The notes beneath the pieces were generated by a model. It did no database searches. It saw only the letters and a list, made by a program, of their open reading frames with translations, and was not told the origin of the DNA. The position numbers and the translations under genes were made by a program. 64,000 nt of DNA from NCBI RefSeq assembly GCF_019443325.1, contig NZ_CP080383.1, positions 1,488,001 through 1,552,000 on the forward strand, written 5' to 3'. This document shows positions 51,824 through 60,736 of this stretch, one piece after another (position 1 is the stretch's first letter; every line of letters begins with the position of its first letter). The stretch is from Cryobacterium sp. PAMC25264. GTDB taxonomy: Bacteria; Actinomycetota; Actinomycetes; Actinomycetales; Microbacteriaceae.

Positions 51824-52879
51824 TTACCGGCCGCCCGGTGGCACCGGTCCCGAGGAGCGCCGCGCGATAAGCAGCGGCGGTGGCACAGCGGTGGGTGGCG
51901 CGGTGGTGCGCGCGATCCGCGCCAACAGCTGGAACACGGCGGCGCGGCCCTGGCCTTCGAAATCGTTCCGCAGGGTGGTAAGCGGCGGGTCGAAGTACGC
52001 GGCCTCGGGGATATCGTCCACGCCCACGATGCTGACGTCTTCCGGAATGCGGAGGCCGCGCTCCTTGAGGGCGAGCATCGTGCCCAGGGCCATCTGGTCA
52101 TTCGCGACGATGTAGGCGGTCGCCTCCGGCAGGTCGGCGAGATCCATGATCGCCCGGTACCCGGATGCCGCAGACCAGTCGCCGTGCAGGATGCCGGCCG
52201 AGTGCAGTCCCTGGTCCTCGACCGCGCTTTCATACGCGTGAATGCGGTTACGCGCGGCCGACCAGACACTCGGACCGGCCACGTGCACCAGACGGCGATG
52301 ACCCAGCCCGGAGAGGTGCGCGACGAGGGCGGGAATTCCGACCCTCGAGAGCACGCCGCGCGGATCGTCCATGGCGCCCTCAGATTCGCTGGCGACATAA
52401 GAGGGAACGCGGAACGCCGTTGCCTCGAAGGCCTTCGTCATTTCATCGGTGACCGCGAGCGCGAGGACCCCGGCCAGGTCGTGCTGCGTGATGAGTGCAA
52501 GCGCCTCATCCACGGCGCTCGGATTGCGGGTGTCCAGCGACACGATGTCCAGGACGTAGCCGGCCTCGTGCGCCGCAATGCTGGCGCCCTCGACGATTCG
52601 GCTCGGGCCGACCTGGGAGATCTCGTGGGTCAGCGCGCCGATGCGGTGGGAGCGGCCCGACTTGAGGCTGCGAGCGGTGAGGTTGGGCCGGTAGCCGAGC
52701 TCATTGAGCGCCTGCACCACCCGGTCCCTGGTCTCGGGGCGAATCCCTTCGAAGCCCTTGAGGAACCGGCTCACGGTCTGGTGGGACACGCCGGCGACCT
52801 GGGCGACGTCGTATATGGTCGCGGCTTTCACCGCTGGCGTGGCACGGGTGCTGCCAAGCGGATCTCTGCTGGCACCCAT
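51824..52879 (-). CDS. LacI-family transcriptional regulator
   Basis: The N-terminal helix-turn-helix is clear (ATIYDVAQVAGVSHQTVSRF, then NELGYRPNLTARSLKSG), followed by the periplasmic-binding-protein-like sugar domain. The ATG at 52879 with GGAAAGGG upstream gives 351 residues; a GTG ten codons earlier is possible. It is divergent from the GH42/ABC locus, so it most likely represses that locus and responds to a beta-galactoside or cellobiose-like sugar. Its operator candidates lie in the gap (below). Confidence 0.92.
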   Translation of the reverse strand: MGASRDPLGSTRATPAVKAATIYDVAQVAGVSHQTVSRFLKGFEGIRPETRDRVVQALNELGYRPNLTARSLKSGRSHRIGALTHEISQVGPSRIVEGASIAAHEAGYVLDIVSLDTRNPSAVDEALALITQHDLAGVLALAVTDEMTKAFEATAFRVPSYVASESEGAMDDPRGVLSRVGIPALVAHLSGLGHRRLVHVAGPSVWSAARNRIHAYESAVEDQGLHSAGILHGDWSAASGYRAIMDLADLPEATAYIVANDQMALGTMLALKERGLRIPEDVSIVGVDDIPEAAYFDPPLTTLRNDFEGQGRAAVFQLLARIARTTAPPTAVPPPLLIARRSSGPVPPGGR

Positions 52880-52965
52880 GTCGCCCTTTCCTTCGGTCTC
52901 GTCGTGCACGACTGCCCGCTCGGGCCATTGTGATCATTCTGTAGACAAATCGCTCTTGACAACAC

Positions 52966-52983
52966 GATGTTATCGACAACATC
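52966..52983. promoter_or_regulatory. LacI-type operator candidate 1
   Basis: GATGTTATCGACAACATC is a near-perfect 18-bp palindrome (arms GATGTT/AACATC around TCGA) in the divergent gap. It overlaps a TTGACA box at 52956-52961. This is the kind of site actinobacterial LacI regulators bind. Confidence 0.65.
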
Positions 52984-52996
52984 CTAGTTTCAACCA

Positions 52997-53015
52997 AATG
53001 TGGTCGAAAACATAA
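52997..53015. promoter_or_regulatory. LacI-type operator candidate 2
   Basis: AATGTGGTCGAAAACATAA resembles the first site (ATGT, TCGA, ACAT) with weaker symmetry, 31 bases downstream. Two sites would allow looping or cooperative binding. Confidence 0.45.
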
Positions 53016-53055
53016 GCAAACCTCAGCTGACGCCCCACAACGAAGTGAGCCTCAA

Positions 53056-55161
53056 ATGAATCCAGCCTTGCCCGTGCACTCCCCCAGCGGTTTCCTCTTC
53101 GGAGTCGCGTATTACCCGGAATATCACCTCACCGACCGGGTCGACACCGACCTCGACCTGATGCAGCAGGCCGGTATCAACGTCATCCGCGTCGGCGAAT
53201 CGGTGTGGTCGACCTGGGAGCCCAGGGACGGCGAATTCGACCTCGAGTGGCTCGCCCCGGTTCTCGACGGCGCCCACCGGCGCGGCATCAGGGTCATCCT
53301 CGGCACGCCCACCTACGCGGTCCCGCCCTGGTTGCAGATCGCCCACCCTGAGATCGCGGCGGAACGGCGCACGGGCGAGCGCATCCCCTGGGGTGCCCGC
53401 CAGGAGGTCGACTTCAGCCACCCAGATTTCCTCGACTACGCCGAGCGGGTGATTCGTGCGGTCGTCGGCCGGTACGCCGGCCATCCTGCCGTCGTCGGTT
53501 TCCAGGTGGACAACGAACCCGGGCTCGAGCTCTTCCACAATGACCACGTCTTCACCGAGTTCGTGCGGCGGTTGCGCGAGAGGTACGGCGCCGTGCAGAA
53601 CCTCAACCGGGAGTGGGGCCTCACCTACTGGTCGCACCGCCTGGACGACTGGTCGCAGCTGTGGCGGCCGGACGGCAACTCGTTCCCACAGTACGACCTC
53701 GCCTGGCGTCGCTTTCAGAGCGACCTGACGACCGAATTCATCGCCTGGCAGGCGGGCATTGTGCGCGAGTACAGCCACGCCGGCCAGTTCGTGACCACCT
53801 GCCTGCAGTACGGCCGCCCCGCCCTCGACGACGAGCAGGTGAACCGGGACCTTGACATCGTGGCGGGCAATCCTTACTACGGCATGCAGGATCGCCTGGA
53901 CGCGTCCCTGGACCTGTCGCAGCTGACCCCCTGGACGACGACCGGGGTCCCCGCGCTGTTCCGGCAGGCCGACCGCATGTACTCCTCGAAACAGGGCCGC
54001 TACCTGGTGACCGAGACGAACGCCCAGTCGATCGGGCACTCGGAGACCAACTTCCCGCCCTACCCCGGACAACTCAAGCAGGCGGCCTACACGTTCATCG
54101 CCCGGGGAGCGGCCATGATCGAGTACTGGCACTGGCACACACTGCCCTACGGTGTCGAGACCTACTGGGGCGGGGTGCTGCCGCACAGCCTCGTGCCCGG
54201 ACGGGTCTACGCGGAGGTCGCCGCGATCGGCGGAGAACTCGCCTCGATCGGCACGGCGCTTGACGGGTACGAGCCGGATGCCGACGTTGCGATCCTCTGG
54301 TCGAACCCGAGCCGCTATGCACTGCAATTCAGCCCGCCGCTGCAGGTCGACGGTCGGCCGGACCCGGAGTCGTACGAGAAGATCGTCGACGCGTTCCACC
54401 GGGGTTCGATCGAGGCCGGCCGCCAGACCCGCCTACTGCACGTTTCCCAGGCGGACGCCCACGGCGCGACAGCCCTCGCGGCCCGGTTTCCGGTGCTCAT
54501 CGCCGCGGGTGTGTACGTTGCGACGGATGGTGACCTCCAGCTGTTGCGTGACTACGTCGCCGCCGGTGGGCATCTGATCCTCGGCCCGCGCACCGGGTAC
54601 GCCGACGATGAGGCGCGCGCCCGGGTGGAGGTCGCCCCGCCGCGGCTGGCGGACCTGGCTGGAACCCACTCCGAGGAGTACTCCAACCTCGAGGCTGAGG
54701 TCGCGGTCCTCCCGGCATCCGGCGCGCTGCCCCTGGGCACTGACGCCACGGCCAGCCTGTGGATCGACGGCCTCATCACGGACGGCTCCGAGGTCCTCGC
54801 CCGGTACGACCACCCGCGATTCCGCGACTTCCCGGCCGTCACGAGCCGCGCGGTGGGCCGGGGCCGGGTGACCGTGGTCGGCTGTGTGCCCGGTCCGGGC
54901 CTTGCCGCCGGCATCGTCCGCTGGGCGGTGCCCCGGGGCCACGCGCAAGAGCTCGCGGGTGACACCGCGCTGACCGTGACCGTTAGCTCCGGGGCGCTCC
55001 CGGACGGTCGGCGGGCCTGGTTCGTCTTCAACTGGGGATGGGAACCGCGGGCGATCACGCTTGCGGCCACCGTCGCCGACACCGTCACCGGGGAACTGCT
55101 GGCGACGGGCACAGATGTCTCACTGGCCGCCTGGTCGACGCGGACCTTCCTCAGCCGGTGA
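53056..55161 (+). CDS. GH42 beta-galactosidase, first copy
   Basis: The 701-residue protein is a glycoside hydrolase family 42 beta-galactosidase. The barrel starts with FGVAYYPEYHLTDRVDTDL, the acid/base glutamate is in FQVDNEPGLELF, and the nucleophile candidate is Glu in VTETNAQSIGHS. C-terminal domains follow (trimerisation-type and beta domain). It lacks the zinc cysteine cluster seen in the second copy. No signal peptide, so it acts in the cytoplasm on sugar imported by the ABC system that follows. Confidence 0.93.
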   Translation: MNPALPVHSPSGFLFGVAYYPEYHLTDRVDTDLDLMQQAGINVIRVGESVWSTWEPRDGEFDLEWLAPVLDGAHRRGIRVILGTPTYAVPPWLQIAHPEIAAERRTGERIPWGARQEVDFSHPDFLDYAERVIRAVVGRYAGHPAVVGFQVDNEPGLELFHNDHVFTEFVRRLRERYGAVQNLNREWGLTYWSHRLDDWSQLWRPDGNSFPQYDLAWRRFQSDLTTEFIAWQAGIVREYSHAGQFVTTCLQYGRPALDDEQVNRDLDIVAGNPYYGMQDRLDASLDLSQLTPWTTTGVPALFRQADRMYSSKQGRYLVTETNAQSIGHSETNFPPYPGQLKQAAYTFIARGAAMIEYWHWHTLPYGVETYWGGVLPHSLVPGRVYAEVAAIGGELASIGTALDGYEPDADVAILWSNPSRYALQFSPPLQVDGRPDPESYEKIVDAFHRGSIEAGRQTRLLHVSQADAHGATALAARFPVLIAAGVYVATDGDLQLLRDYVAAGGHLILGPRTGYADDEARARVEVAPPRLADLAGTHSEEYSNLEAEVAVLPASGALPLGTDATASLWIDGLITDGSEVLARYDHPRFRDFPAVTSRAVGRGRVTVVGCVPGPGLAAGIVRWAVPRGHAQELAGDTALTVTVSSGALPDGRRAWFVFNWGWEPRAITLAATVADTVTGELLATGTDVSLAAWSTRTFLSR

Positions 55162-55223
55162 GCACAACCGGATCGTCTGATCCTTCCCAACCAGAGTCCT
55201 TCCCAACCACAGAAAGAGTGATC

Positions 55224-56576
55224 ATGAACAAGAAGGCACGGAGAACAGCAGTGGCGCTGGTGACCGGCGTCGTGTCGATCGGGATGCTCCTGAGCGGGTG
55301 CACGCCGAGTTCCAGCGATAACGCCTCCCCGGAGACGATCAGCCAGGACGACATCGACAAGGCGATGACCACGCCCACGAAGCTCACGTTCTGGACGTGG
55401 GTGCCCGACATCGAAAACGAGGTGAAGCTCTTCGAAGAGAAGTACCCCGACATCGACGTCACGGTCGAGAACGTCGGCCAGGGGCTCCCGCACTACCAGA
55501 AGCTCCGCAGCGCCATCGAGGCCGGCGAAGGCGCACCCGATGTCGCACAGATCGAATACCAGTACATCCCGTCGTTCGTGCTGAACGATTCGCTGCTGGA
55601 CCTGACCGCCTATGGAGCCGACGACCTCTCCGGCGACTACGTCGACTGGGCCTGGAACCAGGTGTCACCGGACACCGAGGTCTGGGCGATCCCGCAGGAT
55701 GTCGGGCCGATGGGCAACCTCTACCGCAACGACATCCTCAGCCAGGCCGGAATCACCGACCCTCCCGCGACCTGGGACGACTACGCGGCCGCCGCCAAGA
55801 CCGTCAAGGACTCGACCGGCAGCTACATCTCGAACCTCGGCGCCACCCAGGCGGGCCAGATGATCGGCTTCCTCTGGCAGGCCGGCGTCAAGCCGTTCGG
55901 GTACGACGGTAAGGAGACCGTGACCATCGACGTGAACAGCGACGAGGCCAAGAAGGTCGCGGACTACTGGACCAACCTGATCCAGCAGGACCTGATCTCC
56001 ACCGACGTCGACTTCCAGGACCAGTGGTACCAGGGCCTGGCCAGCGGCAAGTACGCGGGCTGGCTCACCGCCGCGTGGGGTCCGATCTTCCTGCAGGGCA
56101 CGGCCGAGGGCACGTCGGGCGCCTGGCGCGCGGCTCCGCTGCCGCAGTGGAATGAGGGCGACAACGTCTCGGGCAACTGGGGAGGTTCGTCCGACGCTGT
56201 GCTCGCATCCAGCAAGAACAAGATCGCCGCGTACGAGCTCGCCACGTTCATCAACAACGACGAGGCCTCGGCCATGAAGCTGGCGACCGAACAGTTCCTG
56301 TTCCCGCCGCAGGTGTCGGTGCTGGAGGACCCGGCGTTCGTCGACCAGGAGTCGGAGTTCTACGGCGGCCAGAAGGTGAACCAGCTGTTCGCCGAGATCT
56401 CGCAGACCGTCGACACCGACTTCCAGTGGCTGCCCTACATGGACTACGTGTACTCCACCTACGAGGAGACCATGGGCACCGTGATCGCCGCCAAGGGCGA
56501 CATTGCCCAGGCGCTGGACACCTGGCAGGACCAGCTGGTGACCTACGCGACGGACCAGGGCTTCACCGTGAAGTGA
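55224..56576 (+). CDS. ABC sugar transporter substrate-binding lipoprotein
   Basis: The ATG at 55224 with AGAAAGAG upstream gives a 450-residue lipoprotein with signal peptide and lipobox (LLSGC, Cys29). It is a family 1 (MalE-like) solute-binding protein with LTFWTWVPDIENEVKLFEE and typical alternating domains. It binds an oligosaccharide outside the cell and delivers it to the two permeases that follow. Confidence 0.92.
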   Translation: MNKKARRTAVALVTGVVSIGMLLSGCTPSSSDNASPETISQDDIDKAMTTPTKLTFWTWVPDIENEVKLFEEKYPDIDVTVENVGQGLPHYQKLRSAIEAGEGAPDVAQIEYQYIPSFVLNDSLLDLTAYGADDLSGDYVDWAWNQVSPDTEVWAIPQDVGPMGNLYRNDILSQAGITDPPATWDDYAAAAKTVKDSTGSYISNLGATQAGQMIGFLWQAGVKPFGYDGKETVTIDVNSDEAKKVADYWTNLIQQDLISTDVDFQDQWYQGLASGKYAGWLTAAWGPIFLQGTAEGTSGAWRAAPLPQWNEGDNVSGNWGGSSDAVLASSKNKIAAYELATFINNDEASAMKLATEQFLFPPQVSVLEDPAFVDQESEFYGGQKVNQLFAEISQTVDTDFQWLPYMDYVYSTYEETMGTVIAAKGDIAQALDTWQDQLVTYATDQGFTVK

Positions 56577-56671
56577 CCCGCCGGGCGCCCGCTGGCCGGC
56601 GGGCGCCCGTCCGTCCCCGCACCGCGTCGGCCGGTCGGCCGATTCCCCCCTTTCACAGAAAAGGAGTCGCA

Positions 56672-57631
56672 ATGTCGCACTCCCCCGCGCTCACCGCCGA
56701 GCGCCCCGCCGGTCCGCCGCTGCCGAAACGTCCGACCAGCCCCGCCAAGCGCACGCAACGCCGCGCGGCGTACCTGTTCCTGCTGCCATTCTTCGTCGTG
56801 TTCCTCTCGATGCTTGTCGTGCCCCTCGTCTACGCGGGCTACCTCAGCCTGTTCGAGAGCAAACTGATCGGTGGGGAGGCCTTCGCGGGCCTGGCCAACT
56901 ACGCCCGCGCCCTCACCGATCCCGCATTCCTGGAAGGCCTCGGCCGGGTCGGCCTGTTCTTCATCATCCAGGTGCCCATCATGCTCGGCCTGGCCCTGTT
57001 CTTCGCCCTGGCGCTGGACAGCGCCCGCGCCCACGGGTCCAAGGGGATCAGGCTGCTGATCTACATGCCGTACGCCGTACCGGCGGTCGTCGCGACCCTG
57101 ATGTGGGGCTACCTGTACGGACCGGACTTCGGCCCGATCGCGCAGATCTCCCGGGCGGTCGGGCTGGGAACGCCGGACTTCCTCTCACCGGAGTCGATCC
57201 TCGGCTCCATGATGAACATCGTCACGTGGGAATTCGTCGGCTACAACATGATCATCATGTACGCGGCCCTCCGATCCATTCCCGGTGAACTCTATGAGGC
57301 CGCCGAGATCGACGGTGCCGGCCAGTTCCGGCTGGCCTGGAGCGTCAAAATCCCGGCGATCAGGCCGGCGCTCATGCTGACCTTGATCTTCTCGGTGATC
57401 GGCTCCTTCCAGCTCTTCGCTGAACCGAGCCTGCTGAACGCCATCGCCCCCGACGCGATCACGAACTCCTTCACCCCGAACTACTACGCGTACAACCTCG
57501 CGTTCATCAACCAGGAACTGAACTTCGCCGCGGCCATCGCGTTCCTGCTCGGAATCGTGATCGCGATCGTGTCGTACTTCGTCCAACTCGGCGGGGAACG
57601 CAGCGAACGACGAGAGAGGGCGCTGTCATGA
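56672..57631 (+). CDS. ABC sugar permease (MalF-like)
   Basis: The ATG at 56672 has AAGGAG upstream and gives 319 residues with six membrane helices. The EAA loop that contacts the ATPase is visible in ELYEAAEIDGAGQFRLAWSV. It forms the membrane channel with the MalG-like permease. The stop overlaps the next start by four bases (ATGA, 57628-57631). Confidence 0.93.
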   Translation: MSHSPALTAERPAGPPLPKRPTSPAKRTQRRAAYLFLLPFFVVFLSMLVVPLVYAGYLSLFESKLIGGEAFAGLANYARALTDPAFLEGLGRVGLFFIIQVPIMLGLALFFALALDSARAHGSKGIRLLIYMPYAVPAVVATLMWGYLYGPDFGPIAQISRAVGLGTPDFLSPESILGSMMNIVTWEFVGYNMIIMYAALRSIPGELYEAAEIDGAGQFRLAWSVKIPAIRPALMLTLIFSVIGSFQLFAEPSLLNAIAPDAITNSFTPNYYAYNLAFINQELNFAAAIAFLLGIVIAIVSYFVQLGGERSERRERALS

Positions 57632-58563
57632 CGTCTCGGGTTGGCCCTGCGCTCGTGACCCCCGGCGACGGCGACGAGGCGGTCGCCCCGGGCCGCAGCC
57701 GGCCCCGGTACGCGCCCGGAAAGCGCCGGAGCATCCTGCTCACTGTTCTGCTCTGGCTGTGCGTGCTCTACTTCGTGCTGCCGCTGTGGTGGCTCTTCGT
57801 CTCCTCCACGAAGAACAACTCGGCCCTGTTCTCGACCTTCGGCATGTGGTTCGGCGGCGATTTCTCGCTCTGGGACAACCTGCAGACCCTCTTCACCGTT
57901 CGGGACGGGATCTTCCTGCGGTGGATGCTCAACACCTTCGTCTACGCATTCGCGTCGGCGGCCGGCGCCACCCTCCTGGCCACCATGGCGGGGTACTCGT
58001 TCGCGAAATACGACTTCCCGGGCAAGAAGGTGCTCTTCAGCGCCACCCTGGGCGCGGTAATGATTCCGTTGACGGCGCTGGCCCTGCCCACCTACCTCCT
58101 GTTCTCCCAGGCCGGGCTCACGGACACCCCGTGGGCGGTCATCATTCCGTCGTTGGTGAGCCCGTTCGGGGTCTACCTCATGCGGGTCTACGCCGCCGAC
58201 GCGATCCCCGACGGGCTGATCGAGGCTGCACGGGTGGACGGCGCGGGCGAGTTCCGGATCTTCTGGCAGGTGGGCCTGCGCCTGCTGGGCCCCGGCCTCG
58301 TGACGGTGTTCCTGTTCTCCCTCGTGGCGACCTGGAACAACTACTTCCTGCCGCTGATCATGCTGAACAGTTCCAGCCTGTACCCCATCACCGTGGGGCT
58401 GGCCCAGTTGCAGTCCGCGGCCTCGGCCGGCGGCGGGTCCCAGGCGTTGTTCTCCACCGTGATCACCGGGTCGTTCGTCTCGATCCTCCCGCTGGTCATC
58501 GCGTTCCTGTTCCTCCAGCGGTACTGGCAATCCGGACTCGCCAGCGGCGGGGTGAAAGGCTGA
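57628..58563 (+). CDS. ABC sugar permease (MalG-like)
   Basis: The 311-residue protein has six membrane helices and the EAA loop LIEAARVDGAGEFRIFWQV, with a Pro/Arg-rich N-terminal tail. It pairs with the MalF-like permease. No ATPase gene follows, so the transporter must borrow a shared MsiK-type ATPase, common in Actinobacteria. Confidence 0.93.
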   Translation: MTSRVGPALVTPGDGDEAVAPGRSRPRYAPGKRRSILLTVLLWLCVLYFVLPLWWLFVSSTKNNSALFSTFGMWFGGDFSLWDNLQTLFTVRDGIFLRWMLNTFVYAFASAAGATLLATMAGYSFAKYDFPGKKVLFSATLGAVMIPLTALALPTYLLFSQAGLTDTPWAVIIPSLVSPFGVYLMRVYAADAIPDGLIEAARVDGAGEFRIFWQVGLRLLGPGLVTVFLFSLVATWNNYFLPLIMLNSSSLYPITVGLAQLQSAASAGGGSQALFSTVITGSFVSILPLVIAFLFLQRYWQSGLASGGVKG

Positions 58564-58565
58564 TC

Positions 58566-60578
58566 ATGACAATTTGGTATGGCGGGGACTACAACCCCGA
58601 GCAGTGGCCGACGGACATCTGGGACGAAGACGTGCGGCTGATGAACCGGGCGGGTGTCTCCCTCGCGACGGTGGGAGTGTTCTCCTGGGCCCGCCTCGAG
58701 CCCCGTCAGGGAGAGTACGACTTCGCCTGGCTTGACGGGGTGCTGGACCTCCTGCACGCCCACGGCGTGCGGGTCGACCTGGCCACCGCGACGGCCTCGC
58801 CGCCGCCCTGGCTTGCCCTGCGGCATCCGGAGACCCTGCCGGTGACCGAGGAGGGCGTGCGGATGTCGGTGGGCAGCCGGCAGCAGTACTGCCCGAGCTC
58901 GCCGGTGTATCGGGAGCGAGCCCGAGAACTCGTGCGGCGCCTGGTCGAGCGGTACGCCGACCACCCCGCCTTGGAGTTGTGGCACGTCAACAATGAGTAC
59001 GGCTGCCACATCAGCCACTGCTACTGCGACGTGTCCGCTGCGGCGTTCCGTGACTGGCTGCGCGCGAAGTACGTCCGGATCGAGGAGCTGAACCGGGTCT
59101 GGGGAACGGCGTTCTGGTCGCAACGGTACGACTCGTTCGACGAGGTCTCTCCGCCGCGCGCGGCGCCAACTTTCCGCAATCCCACGCAACTGCTCGACTT
59201 CGACAGGTTCTCCAACGACGAGCTCCTCGCCTGCTACCGATCGGAGGTGGCGATCATCCGGGCCGGCTCGACGGTGCCCCTCACCACGAACTTCATGGGG
59301 TTCTTCAAGGCCGTGGACTACTGGGCCTGGGCGCGCGAGGTGGACATCGTCAGCGACGACACCTACCCCGACCCCGCCGACCCCGATTCGCCGGCCTACG
59401 CCGCCATGGTCCGCGACCTCATGCGCTCCCTCGGCGACGGGGCGCCGTGGCTGCTGATGGAGCAGGCGCCGAGCGCCGTCAACTGGCGGCGTCGGAATGC
59501 CGCCAAGTCCCCCGGGCAGATGCGGGCCTGGTCGTACCAGTGCGTGGCCAGGGGCGCCGACGGCATCCTCTTCTTCCAGTGGCGGCAGTCAGCGGTGGGC
59601 TCCGAGAAATTCCATTCCGGCCTCGTGCCGCACGGCGGAACCGACACCCGCGTGTGGCGGGAGGTCGAACAGCTGGGCCAGGAACTGGCGGCGTTGTCCG
59701 GTCGTACGGGAGACGCGGCCATCGCCGGGACCCGGGTGCCGTCCAGCGTGGCCATCGCCCTGGACTGGGACAGCTGGTGGGCCATCGAACAACCGGCCTC
59801 CCCCACCGAGGTGTCCTATGTCCGGACCCTGTTCGCCTGGCACAGCGCCCTGACCTCGGTGGGGCTGACGGTGGACTTCGTCAGGGCGGATGCCGACCTG
59901 TCCGGTTACCGCCTGGTCGTCGTTCCGGCTCACTTCACCGCCACCGACAGTCAGGTGCGGAACCTGGCTGCTGTCGCCGAAACGGGTGCCCTGGTCGTGG
60001 GGTTCGGCACCGCGATCACGGACGAGAACCTGCACGTACGACTGGGCGGCTACCTGGGCGAACCGCTTCGGCGGACACTGGGCGTGTGGATCGAGGAGTT
60101 CGCCCCGCCGGCCGCCCCTGATCTGAGCAATCTGGGCGCCGGTGCGCCTCCCGAGCTCGTCCTCGACGGTGAGGTCTTCGGCGGCCCGGCGGCCGGCGGG
60201 GTATGGGCCGAGTACGTACGGGTCGAGGATGCCGAAACCATAGCGACCTTCGCCGAGGGGGCGTTGAGCGGCTGGCCGGCCGTGACCCGGCGGGGAACGG
60301 GCTCCGGAGCCGCCTGGTATGTCGCCACCCTCCCCGACCCCGGGGCCCTGCGCCGCCTGGCCGAACGAATCGTCCGGGACGCTGGTCTTGACCTGCCGGC
60401 CCCGGTGGCCCGAGGCAACGGGGTGGAAACCGTGCGCCGAGGCGGCTATGTCTTCGTGATCAACCACGGTGCCCATGAGGCCGAAGTCCTGGTCGACGGC
60501 ACCGACGCCCTCACGGGTGCGCCCGCGCTCGGGCTGAAGCTGGCCCCTCAGGGCGTGGCCGTCATCGGCGTTGAGTGA
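58566..60578 (+). CDS. GH42 beta-galactosidase, second copy
   Basis: ATG 58566 gives a 670-residue GH42 enzyme starting MTIWYGGDYNPEQWP. The acid/base glutamate is in HVNNEYGCH and the nucleophile in LLMEQAPSAVNWR. Four cysteines (QQYCPSS, and CHISHCYC) form the zinc cluster seen in some GH42 enzymes, which the first copy lacks. The two copies are only distantly alike, so they may act on different linkages. It starts two bases after the permease stop. Confidence 0.93.
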   Translation: MTIWYGGDYNPEQWPTDIWDEDVRLMNRAGVSLATVGVFSWARLEPRQGEYDFAWLDGVLDLLHAHGVRVDLATATASPPPWLALRHPETLPVTEEGVRMSVGSRQQYCPSSPVYRERARELVRRLVERYADHPALELWHVNNEYGCHISHCYCDVSAAAFRDWLRAKYVRIEELNRVWGTAFWSQRYDSFDEVSPPRAAPTFRNPTQLLDFDRFSNDELLACYRSEVAIIRAGSTVPLTTNFMGFFKAVDYWAWAREVDIVSDDTYPDPADPDSPAYAAMVRDLMRSLGDGAPWLLMEQAPSAVNWRRRNAAKSPGQMRAWSYQCVARGADGILFFQWRQSAVGSEKFHSGLVPHGGTDTRVWREVEQLGQELAALSGRTGDAAIAGTRVPSSVAIALDWDSWWAIEQPASPTEVSYVRTLFAWHSALTSVGLTVDFVRADADLSGYRLVVVPAHFTATDSQVRNLAAVAETGALVVGFGTAITDENLHVRLGGYLGEPLRRTLGVWIEEFAPPAAPDLSNLGAGAPPELVLDGEVFGGPAAGGVWAEYVRVEDAETIATFAEGALSGWPAVTRRGTGSGAAWYVATLPDPGALRRLAERIVRDAGLDLPAPVARGNGVETVRRGGYVFVINHGAHEAEVLVDGTDALTGAPALGLKLAPQGVAVIGVE

Positions 60579-60638
60579 GCCGCAGCAGGAGGCTTGGTGG
60601 CTCCGGCATCCTGCTGCTAGAGTCGACGCAAGCGGTCG

Positions 60639-60652
60639 TGAGAGCGCTCTCA
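60639..60652. promoter_or_regulatory. CebR-like operator upstream of the cellobiose phosphorylase gene
   Basis: TGAGAGCGCTCTCA is a perfect 14-bp palindrome 84 bases upstream of the phosphorylase start. It differs at two positions from the CebR site TGGGAGCGCTCCCA of Streptomyces, which controls cellobiose use. A TAGACT box at 60655 would place it across the promoter. A different regulator from the divergent LacI protein may bind here. Confidence 0.65.
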
Positions 60653-60736
60653 TTTAGACTAGGTCCGGCTGCGACGGAGCATTCACGATAGTGGTGCAGC
60701 GCTGCAGGCGGTCCGGGATACCGAAAAGGTGCACGC

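Noticed and set aside
57759..60578. A 939-codon open frame running through the MalG-like permease into the second GH42 gene
   Set aside because: Only the part from ATG 58566 has family similarity; the first 269 codons are out of frame with the permease gene and are read-through of GC-rich DNA.
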